Below are positions 28,938 through 36,250 of a DNA stretch of 37,298 bases, one piece after another. Position 1 is the first letter of the stretch. Each line of letters begins with the position of its first letter. Where the stretch lies: contig NZ_CP023004.1 of assembly GCF_003096195.1 (NCBI RefSeq), positions 1 to 37,298 of the forward strand, written 5' to 3'. Origin of the DNA: Ereboglobus luteus (GTDB taxonomy: Bacteria > Verrucomicrobiota > Verrucomicrobiia > Opitutales > Opitutaceae). The notes under the pieces are model-generated. The model was given only the letters and a program-made list of their open reading frames with translations, was not told the DNA's origin and did no database searches. Both the position numbers and the translations under genes were made by a program.

Positions 28938-30068
28938 ATGAAAACATTCCGCCTCTGCCTTGTTTGCGCCCTTTGTCTTGCGGCGCCGCTCATCCCCGCA
29001 GCCTCCGTCACGCTCGAGTGGAACACCGGGGCCAATGAATTCGTGACACGCGGCGGCTACGCGCGAATGAAGAAACTTTCCACCGGTGAAATCGCCCTGG
29101 TCTTTTCGAGCGGCGATTCGGTTTATATAAAAAAGAAAAACACCAGGGCAGGCGCCTGGGATCCCGCCGTCCGCGTCGCCTCGCCCGCGAAGGAATCCGG
29201 CTACCGGTATGCCAACGCCGAGATGTGCGAACTCGCCGACGGAAGACTCTACTACACATGGAACGCCCGCCCGGCGCGCAAGGATGGACACCTGCCGTAT
29301 AAAATCATGGCCGCCTTTTCCAGCGACGGCGGGCGGACGTGGGGCGGCGCGCGCGATCTCCATGCCGCCGGCAACACTTGGCGCACCGGTTGCTGGGAGC
29401 CCTGCCCGATCCAGCTTCCCTCCGGGGAATTGCAAGTGTGGTATGCCGACGAATCCACCACGCCCGCGGGCGACCAAACCATCGCCGTCCTCCGCTCCCG
29501 CGACAACGGCGCCACATGGCTCAAACCCGTCACGGCCATCCACCGCGAGGGCAAACGCGACGGCATGCCCGTTCCCGTGCTGCTGAAAAACAACAAGGGG
29601 CTCGTCGTCGCCATCGAGGACAACGGCATCGACGGCGCATTCAAGCCGGCCATCATCAGCTTCACCCCCGACGGAAATTTGGACGGCGTTGTTGGCGGGC
29701 AAAGCCCCCGGCGCTGGCACGCGCTTCGCCGGGACTGCCGGCTGCCCGCCGCAACCTACGCCGGCGCGCCCTACCTCATCCAGTTGAGCACAGGCGAAAC
29801 CGTGCTCTCCGTCCAATCCACCGAAAACCGCCGCAACGAGGCGCACAAATTCGCCAACCTTCACGTTTATGTCGGCGATGACTCCGCGAAAAACTTCGCG
29901 AACAAAAGCACGCCCTTCCCCGACTTGCCGGAAAACGCCGCCGCGCTCTGGAATTCTCTCTGCCAGGTTGACGACGACACGCTCGTCGCAGTCGCCAGCA
30001 TCAGCGGCCTTCCGCGGGACAACGGCATCTGGATTGCCACCGCGCGCATCACGCGCTCCCGGGAGTGA
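28938..30068 (+). CDS. Secreted BNR-repeat (sialidase-fold) glycosidase-like protein
   Basis: 376 residues. Signal peptide MKTFRLCLVCALCLAAPLIP, then a six-bladed beta-propeller of the sialidase superfamily with Asp boxes FSSDGGRTWGG and LRSRDNGATWLKP. Other propeller features are ARMKKLSTGEIALVFSSGD, WEPCPIQLPSGELQVWYADE and LIQLSTGETVLSVQSTEN. True GH33 sialidases carry an Arg triad and a Tyr/Glu pair that I cannot place confidently. GH93 exo-arabinanase has the same fold and would suit pectin arabinan side chains, but this is speculative. It is not adjacent to the pectin genes, and no substrate is assigned. ATG 28938 is preferred because it directly starts the signal peptide. Confidence 0.7.
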   Translation: MKTFRLCLVCALCLAAPLIPAASVTLEWNTGANEFVTRGGYARMKKLSTGEIALVFSSGDSVYIKKKNTRAGAWDPAVRVASPAKESGYRYANAEMCELADGRLYYTWNARPARKDGHLPYKIMAAFSSDGGRTWGGARDLHAAGNTWRTGCWEPCPIQLPSGELQVWYADESTTPAGDQTIAVLRSRDNGATWLKPVTAIHREGKRDGMPVPVLLKNNKGLVVAIEDNGIDGAFKPAIISFTPDGNLDGVVGGQSPRRWHALRRDCRLPAATYAGAPYLIQLSTGETVLSVQSTENRRNEAHKFANLHVYVGDDSAKNFANKSTPFPDLPENAAALWNSLCQVDDDTLVAVASISGLPRDNGIWIATARITRSRE

Positions 30069-30169
30069 GCCGCCAGCCCGCGGGCCCGCCGCGCATATTT
30101 GACCTTGAGAAAAGCCCCGCCCTCCCAGAACAATGTGAACGCGCAAAACCAAAGCCAAACGTCACGCCA

Positions 30170-31793
30170 ATGAAAATTCCCCAAGAGGCACCCAAACTGA
30201 ATCCACTGCCCTTTATCATCGCCGACATCGTGCTGCTCGTCCTGGCGATCATGGTCGCCCTCGAATCGCCCTCACCGATTCCGCCGGCCTCACTCATAAC
30301 GATCACGCTGTGCGTCTGCCTTGGCGCCGTGCTCGCCTGCCTGCCCGTCGTGCTCAACCACACACGCCAGCGCGACAAGCTCCTCGACGAGCGCCAGGAC
30401 CAAATTGTAGCCCTCACGCAAGCCGCCGCAGCCGCCGCCAACCAAATCAGCATCCTCACAACCAGCCTGCGCGACATCGCGGAAAACAGCGCAAAAATGC
30501 TCAAGCATGCCGACGCCCTGCCCGCGCGACTCCAGGAAAAAATCGGCGACGTGAAAACCCAGCTCAACGAAATCTCCTCCGCCGAAATCGAGGCGCTTGA
30601 GCAGGAGGTCAACACCCTGCGCGCCTCCGAAACCGAACGGCTCGAAAACGCCCTCGAGGCCGTCAAAAAATTCTCCAACGAAATCCTCTCCCGCGAAACA
30701 ACCGCCCAAACCCAATCCGACGAAACCGCGCGCAAACTCGGGCAACTCTCCGGCGCGCTCGATGCCGCCATCAAAGCCCTCCCCTCCCAAATCGCCGCCG
30801 CGCTCGACACCGCGCGCGAGAAACTCGGACAGGCCGTCGACGAATCCATCGAGCGCCGCAACAAGGAAATGCTCGCCCGTTTTACCGGCGAAATCACCGC
30901 GCTCGAAAACAAACTCAAGGACCTGTCCGGCAAACTGTCCGCCGCGCAAACGCAACCGGCGCCCACGACTCCGGCCCCCGAAAAAACATCGCCGCCACCC
31001 CCGTCGCCGACTCCCCCGCGCACATCCAAGTGCAGCCCAAAAACACGCCAAAGGCGGACGACAGCGTTGCGTCAAACACGGACGACACACCCGCCGCCAC
31101 GAGCGCCCCTCCATTCAAGAAAAACATCGCGCATCCTCCATCAACCCCGCGCCTCCAGGAAAAAACCAAGCCCGAAAAAACTCCGAACACTTCGCCCAAA
31201 CCTGACGCGCCAAAAACACCCGGGGACGAAGCACCCGACGCTTCGCACGCCAACAAAACCGAAAGCCCGCAATCCCCCGCGCCACCACCACCTCCGCCGC
31301 CGCCAGTCGAGCCCCAACCCGAGGCTCCGCCCCCGGACAAACCGCAATCGAACGAGGACGACATACCCAAACCCGAGCCCGCCCCCCGCCGCCTCCGCGC
31401 AAACGCGCCGCGCCCAAACCGAAACCGCCGCGCGACGAGGAACCCATGCTTGATCTCGATTTGCCGCCTCCCTCCGACGAGTATTCCCAGGGGGAACCCG
31501 AGGACGGAGGCTTCAGCTCCGCAATGTCGGCCGACGGCGTCACCCGGCTCATTGTGACCGCCTACATCGGAATCGGAAACAAACTCTACATTCGCGGCGA
31601 CGGCCCCGGCCTGAGCTGGAACAAAGGCGTGCCGCTCCAGTTTATCTCGATCGGCAAGTGGCGATGGGAAACAAACGACGCCGTCGCGCCCGTTTCGTTC
31701 AAGCTATACAAAAACGACTCCGTCGAATGCACCCGCATCGGCGCGCCCAAACTCGAACCCGGCCACCAGCACGAAGTCACCGCCAATTTCTAA
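30170..31793 (+). CDS. Membrane coiled-coil protein with proline-rich linker and conserved-looking C-terminal domain (unknown function)
   Basis: About 540 residues after repair. Not recognised as a known family. ATG 30170 begins a two-helix membrane hairpin (LPFIIADIVLLVLAIMVAL, then ITLCVCLGAVLACLPVVL). Next comes a long Ala/Glu/Lys-rich coiled coil (30370-30950; heptads such as LEQEVNTLRASETERLENAL), a Pro/Lys-rich low-complexity linker (30950-31450), and an 80-residue C-terminal domain (31530-31790) with VTAYIGIGNKLYIRGDGPGL and SIGKWRWETND, reminiscent of a small beta-sandwich. The frame breaks at two C-runs, 31013-31017 and 31382-31387; one more C in each restores a single frame. It might link the envelope to a ligand, but no function is claimed. 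The TAA stop belongs to a dispersed repeat. Confidence 0.65.
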
Positions 31794-31900
31794 AGCTTTT
31801 TTCGGTTTAAAATCATCACGAGAAATAAAGCCTTTTGGTAGGGCGAACCCTCCGGGTGAGCCGAAATATCCCCGGCTCACCCGGAGGGTTCGCCCTACCA
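31791..31900. repeat. Dispersed palindromic intergenic element (REP-like), complete copy
   Basis: A perfect 28-bp inverted repeat (31836-31863 and 31873-31900, starting TGGTAGGGCGAACC) encloses a 9-nt loop, AAATATCCC. A 45-bp leader from the stop codon at 31791 (TAAAGC...TTTCGGTTTAAA) is shared with 17957-18043. It sits between convergent genes (membrane protein and apt) and would form a very stable RNA hairpin on either strand, so it could serve as a two-way terminator. The remaining 31901-32000 shows nothing recognisable. Confidence 0.75.
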
Positions 31901-32000
31901 GAAAATGCGCTTAAGTAAAAGCGGTCGGTTCTCCTGCGCAAAACAGGGGTATTCTCATTCTGAGTAAGCTATTGGGTTCCACTTTTTCAGGCGCCCGCCC

Positions 32001-32543
32001 CTACTCGCTCTCGGTGAACTCGCAAAGCGTGAATACGTTGAGCCCGGCGTCGCGCAGTTTTTTCGAGCCGCCCAGTTCGACAAGGTCGATCAACGCCGCC
32101 ACGCCGACAACTTCACCGCCGAGTTGCTGAAACAGTTTCGCCGCGGCAAGCAATGTCCCGCCCGTCGCAATCAAGTCGTCAACAATCAGCACGCGATCAC
32201 CCGGCTTGCACGCGTCCACATGGATTTCCACCGCCGCCGTTCCGTATTCGAGCTGGTAACTTTCCGAGATCGTCTTGAACGGCAGCTTGCCCTTTTTGCG
32301 CACGAGCACGAACGGCTTTCGCAAGCGGTATGCCAGCGCGCCGCCAATCGTGAACCCGCGCGCGTCCACCGCCGCGACAATGTCGAACGGCCGCTTGTCA
32401 CTCTCCTCCGCAAACACATCGATCGCCCTCGAAAACGCGACCGGGTCGTGAAACAGCGTTGTGATGTCGCGAAAGTTAATGCCCGGCTTGGGCCAGTCGC
32501 GCACGGTGCGGAAAATCTTTTTGAAGTAATCGGGCGAGCACAT
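32001..32543 (-). CDS. apt: Adenine phosphoribosyltransferase
   Basis: 180 residues, normal length. Converts adenine and PRPP to AMP in purine salvage. N-terminal signature FRTVRDWPKPGINFRDIT; adenine-site region VAAVDARGFTIGGALAYRL (IEARGF in most homologues, VDARGF here); flexible loop VRKKGKLPFKTISESYQLEY; PRPP-binding motif VLIVDDLIATGGTLLAA. ATG 32543 is 6 bp after the TerC-family stop, so it is likely the last gene of the lpd-terC-apt run. Confidence 0.95.
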   Translation of the reverse strand: MCSPDYFKKIFRTVRDWPKPGINFRDITTLFHDPVAFSRAIDVFAEESDKRPFDIVAAVDARGFTIGGALAYRLRKPFVLVRKKGKLPFKTISESYQLEYGTAAVEIHVDACKPGDRVLIVDDLIATGGTLLAAAKLFQQLGGEVVGVAALIDLVELGGSKKLRDAGLNVFTLCEFTESE

Positions 32544-32549
32544 GGCGAA

Positions 32550-33491
32550 TCATTGCGACTCCGTTTTCTTTTTTCCCGGAAACAGCAGCGAGGCGATCAC
32601 CGAAAGAGCCAGCGTGCCGCCGATCACGCCAAGCGACAATCCGATGCTCACGTGGTAGTTTAATATATATCCGACGATCATTTTCATGCCGATGAACACG
32701 AGGATCACAGCCAGCCCGAGGCCCAGGAACCGGAACATGCCCATCACGCCGCTCAACGCAAAATACATCGAGCGCAATCCGAGTATCGCAAAAATATTCG
32801 AGGTAAACGCGATGAACGGCACTTTCGTGATCCCGAGCACCGCGGGAATCGAGTCGAGCGCGAACACCAAGTCCGTCGTCTCGATCACCAGCAACACGAT
32901 GAACAGGGGGGTCGCCACCTTGCGTCCGTCAATCTTCGTGAAAAAACGCCCCTCGTGATAATCGGGAGCCACCGGAAAGAATTTCCGAAACAACCGCACC
33001 ACGATGTTTTTCTCGGGATGCACATGCTCGTCTTTTTTTGGAAGCGCCAGCTTGATGCCCGTGAAAATCAAAAACGCGCCGAATATCATCAGAATCCATT
33101 CGAAATGCTCGATGAGTTTTACCCCGACCAGGATGAACACCGCGCGCATCACCGCCGCGCCGACGATGCCCCAGAACAGCACACGGTGCTGATACTCCGC
33201 GCGCACCTTGAAAAACGAAAACACCACGATGAACACGAACACATTGTCCACGCTCAGGCCGAGCTCGACCAGGTAGCTTGCGAACCATTGCGCCGCCGCC
33301 TGCGAGCCGTGCTCATGCCACACAAAGGCGTTGAATCCCATCGCCAGCGAAAACCAGACAATGCACCATGTGACGGCTTCCTTCACGGAAACCACATGCG
33401 CCTTGCGATTAAACACGCCCAGGTCGAGCGCCAGCATCGCAGAGATAAAAATGCCAAACCCCAGCCAGGCCCATAACGGATATTCGTCCAT
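32550..33491 (-). CDS. TerC-family integral membrane protein (Alx-like)
   Basis: 313 residues with about eight to nine hydrophobic segments, for example FGIFISAMLALDLGVF, VFVFIVVFSFF, ILMIFGAFLIFTGIKLAL and ATPLFIVLLVIETTDLVFAL. The two TerC signatures with acidic residues in membrane helices are present: LVELGLSVDNVFVF and VIETTDLVFALDSIPAVLGI. Family members move Mn2+ or other metals, or help metallate secreted proteins. The large cytoplasmic loop PKKDEHVHPEKN is charged and histidine-containing. It follows lpd by 39 bp, too short for the Mn riboswitch often found before such genes. Confidence 0.92.
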   Translation of the reverse strand: MDEYPLWAWLGFGIFISAMLALDLGVFNRKAHVVSVKEAVTWCIVWFSLAMGFNAFVWHEHGSQAAAQWFASYLVELGLSVDNVFVFIVVFSFFKVRAEYQHRVLFWGIVGAAVMRAVFILVGVKLIEHFEWILMIFGAFLIFTGIKLALPKKDEHVHPEKNIVVRLFRKFFPVAPDYHEGRFFTKIDGRKVATPLFIVLLVIETTDLVFALDSIPAVLGITKVPFIAFTSNIFAILGLRSMYFALSGVMGMFRFLGLGLAVILVFIGMKMIVGYILNYHVSIGLSLGVIGGTLALSVIASLLFPGKKKTESQ

Positions 33492-33530
33492 CGTAGTCGT
33501 TTTTTAATGCGGCAAAAAAACGCGCGCGTC

Positions 33531-34928
33531 TCAGATGTGAATCGCCTCGCCCAGTGTCGCGGCGGCGGCTTCCATCACCGCCTCGCTCAATGTCGGGTGC
33601 GCGTGGATCGTCTGGTGAATTTCATCGACGGTGGCCTCCATCTCGACGGCGAGGCCGTATTCGGCGATCAGCTCCGTCGCCTCCGAGCCGATGATGTGCG
33701 CGCCGTAAATTTCGCCCGTCTTCGCGTCGCTGATCACCTTGACAAAACCCTCGCTCTCGGCGGACGCAACCGCCTTGCCCGACGCGGTGAACGGGAACTT
33801 GCCGACCTTGATGTCGAGCCCCTCCGCCTTCGCCGCTTTTTCAGTGAGCCCCGTGCTCGCCACTTGCGGCTGGCAATACGTGCAACCGGGGAAAACTTTC
33901 ACGCGCTTCGGCGTGCCGTGGCCGAACATTCCGTTCACCGCACTCACCGCCTCGAACGTAGCCACGTGCGCAAGCCACGGCGGGCCGATGATGTCGCCCG
34001 CGCCGTAAATGCCCTTGATGCTGGTCTCGTAGTCGTCGCCGACCTTCAGGTAATTGCGATCGATCTCCGGCTTGAGGTTCGACGCGAACACATGGTCGAT
34101 GTTTGCCACCACGCCAATCGCGGAAAGCAGCACCTCGGCCTCGACCTCGGTCTTTTTGTCGCCTTGCACGAGGTCCACTTTCACGCCGCCCTTGCCGGTG
34201 CGGAAGTTTTCGCACTTGGTGTCCGTGTGGATGTCGATGCCCTGCTTCACGAGCGCGCGACTGAGCGTTCTTGAAATTTCATCGTCCTCGACCGGCAAAA
34301 TCTGCGGCAGCATTTCAACGAGCGTCACCTTCGAGCCGAGCGCGTTGTAGAAATACGCGAATTCAACGCCGATCGCGCCCGCGCCGACAATGATCACCGA
34401 CTTGGGCAGCGTCTTGCCGGCTAGCGCCTCGCGCGAGGTCATCACGCGCGCGCCGTCGTATTCGAGCCCGGGGATGCGGCGCATCTTGCAGCCCGTGGCG
34501 ACGAGGATGTTTTTCGTTTTGAAAAATTTACCGTTATGCTCGCCCTCCGTGATCGAAACCATGCCCGGCGCGTTCACAACCGCGCGGCCAATGAAATAAT
34601 CGACCTTGTTTTTCTTGAGCAAAAACTCGACGCCCTTGGCCATCTGGTTCGAGACGCCGCGCGAGCGCTCGATCACCTTAGCAAAATCAAACGTCACTTC
34701 CTTCACGCTCAGCCCGTAGATGTCGGCGTGCTTCATCTTCTGGTAAAGCTCCGCGCTCTTGAGCAGCGCCTTCGTCGGGATGCACCCCCAGTTCAAGCAT
34801 GTGCCGCCGGCGCGCTCCATTTCGATGCACGCCACTTTTTTTCCGAGTTGCCCTGCGCGAATCGCGCCCGCGTAGCCCGCCGGGCCGCCGCCGATGACAA
34901 TCAGATCATATTCTTGGATTTCAGCCAT
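33531..34928 (-). CDS. lpdA: Dihydrolipoyl dehydrogenase (E3)
   Basis: 465 residues from ATG 34928. FAD/NAD disulfide oxidoreductase that reoxidises lipoamide in pyruvate and oxoglutarate dehydrogenase complexes or the glycine cleavage system. FAD fold LIVIGGGPAGYAGAIRAGQL; redox disulfide GGTCLNWGCIPTKAL; NAD-binding VIIVGAGAIGVEFAYF; second FAD motif GIYGAGDIIGPPWLAHVA; dimer-interface catalytic HAHPTLSEAVME. No E1/E2 genes are adjacent, so it may be shared by several complexes. It heads the lpd-terC-apt run, with a 166-bp divergent promoter region to the glycosyltransferase. Confidence 0.96.
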   Translation of the reverse strand: MAEIQEYDLIVIGGGPAGYAGAIRAGQLGKKVACIEMERAGGTCLNWGCIPTKALLKSAELYQKMKHADIYGLSVKEVTFDFAKVIERSRGVSNQMAKGVEFLLKKNKVDYFIGRAVVNAPGMVSITEGEHNGKFFKTKNILVATGCKMRRIPGLEYDGARVMTSREALAGKTLPKSVIIVGAGAIGVEFAYFYNALGSKVTLVEMLPQILPVEDDEISRTLSRALVKQGIDIHTDTKCENFRTGKGGVKVDLVQGDKKTEVEAEVLLSAIGVVANIDHVFASNLKPEIDRNYLKVGDDYETSIKGIYGAGDIIGPPWLAHVATFEAVSAVNGMFGHGTPKRVKVFPGCTYCQPQVASTGLTEKAAKAEGLDIKVGKFPFTASGKAVASAESEGFVKVISDAKTGEIYGAHIIGSEATELIAEYGLAVEMEATVDEIHQTIHAHPTLSEAVMEAAAATLGEAIHI

Positions 34929-35094
34929 GTTGAGGAGGGAAGTCTTTGTTGATTGATATTTGCTGGATGCAAAGCACCGCAACTGTCGGCCACGGTCAAC
35001 GGGAAACACGCGCCCAAATCTCCGCGCGCGCGGATTTTCATCGTTGCAATTGGCGGGCTAATGACAACACCCCTTGGCTGCAACGGCGAACACC

Positions 35095-36219
35095 ATGAAA
35101 AAAATCGTCATATTGCAGGATTATCTTCGAAACGGCGGCACCGAGCGACAGTCCGTCCACCTCGCCGGAAGATTCGCCGCGCACGGTCTCGACACGACAC
35201 TGCTCACCTTTCGCCCCGGCGGCGTGCTGGCTCCGCCGTCCGCGCAATCGCAGATTTCCACCGGGCAACAGCAACATTCCGCCAATTACAAATTTCAGAG
35301 TCTCCAGTCATTCGACACGCATCTCGATTTTTTCGCCCCGCGCCTCATCCCCGCGCTGCGCCGCCTCGCCCCCGACATCGTGCTCTGCATGGGGCGCATG
35401 GCGAATTGCAAGGCGGGGCGCATCGCGCGCGCACTGCCCGCCGTCGCCGTCATCTCGACCATGCGCACCGGCAAAAAACTCCCGCGCGCCTACATCCGCT
35501 CGCTGCACACCACGAGCCATGTGATCGCCAACAGCCACGCAATCGCGAAAACCCTCGTCGAAAACTACGATGTCCCCGACGAAAAAATCTCCGTCATCCA
35601 CAACGCCATCGTCCACGACGCCGGCGGCGCGCCCCAGCCCGAGGAATCGACCGATGCCGCCCCTCCTGCAGCCCTTCAGTCCTTCAGCCCTTCAGCCCTT
35701 CCCCACCGCCTCCTCTGCGTCGCGATGCTTCGTCCTGAAAAAAATCACCACGAGCTCATCAAAATCTTTTCCCAACTGCCGCCCGCGCCCCCGACTGAAC
35801 TTCACATCATCGGCGCCGGCAGCGAACTTCTCCCCTGCTGCTCCGCCGTCAAGCGCATGGGGATGGTCGGTCGCGTCCATTTCCACGGCTATCTTTCCGA
35901 TCCCTCGCCCTACTACAAACAAGCGCGCATCGCGGTCCTCACCTCGCACAGCGAATCGCTTCCCAATTTCCTCGTGGAGGCGCACATGCACGGCATCCCC
36001 TCCGTCGCCTACGCCGTCGGCGGCGTCGCTGAATGCGGCGGCATCGCCATCACTCCCGGCAACCAGTCCGCCTTCATCGCCGCGCTCACCCGCCTGCTGA
36101 ACGACCCCGAACACCACGCCGCCGAATCCGCCCGCGTCGCAGCCCACGCACAAGAACATTTTGCACCCCAAACCCAGCTCCGGCGCTACTTGGAAATTTT
36201 TGCCAAAGTCACGACTTGA
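35095..36219 (+). CDS. Group 1 (GT4) glycosyltransferase
   Basis: 374 residues from ATG 35095. Retaining GT-B enzyme, probably transferring a sugar from a nucleotide donor to a glycan or lipid in envelope assembly. The N-terminal acceptor domain begins KKIVILQDYLRNGGTERQSV. The C-terminal donor domain carries LLCVAMLRPEKNHHELIKIF, VLTSHSESLPNFLVEAHMHG (family E-x7-E region) and GIPSVAYAVGGVAECGG. The hinge between domains contains a low-complexity stretch, PPAALQSFSPSAL, encoded by an 8-bp tandem repeat. Donor and acceptor are not predictable. It is a lone gene followed closely by uvrA. Confidence 0.9.
   Translation: MKKIVILQDYLRNGGTERQSVHLAGRFAAHGLDTTLLTFRPGGVLAPPSAQSQISTGQQQHSANYKFQSLQSFDTHLDFFAPRLIPALRRLAPDIVLCMGRMANCKAGRIARALPAVAVISTMRTGKKLPRAYIRSLHTTSHVIANSHAIAKTLVENYDVPDEKISVIHNAIVHDAGGAPQPEESTDAAPPAALQSFSPSALPHRLLCVAMLRPEKNHHELIKIFSQLPPAPPTELHIIGAGSELLPCCSAVKRMGMVGRVHFHGYLSDPSPYYKQARIAVLTSHSESLPNFLVEAHMHGIPSVAYAVGGVAECGGIAITPGNQSAFIAALTRLLNDPEHHAAESARVAAHAQEHFAPQTQLRRYLEIFAKVTT
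35672..35703 (+). repeat. 8-bp tandem repeat inside the glycosyltransferase gene
   Basis: Four units: CCCTTCAG, TCCTTCAG, CCCTTCAG, CCCTTCCC. It encodes a Ser/Pro-rich interdomain linker and keeps the downstream donor domain in frame. It resembles a small inserted repeat rather than conserved protein sequence. Confidence 0.7.
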
Positions 36220-36250
36220 GAAAACCGGACAACGGCCCTTCCGTGTTTCC

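Noticed and set aside
33492..33530. A manganese (yybP-ykoY) riboswitch before the TerC-family gene
   Set aside because: Only 39 bp separate it from lpd, too short for that RNA.
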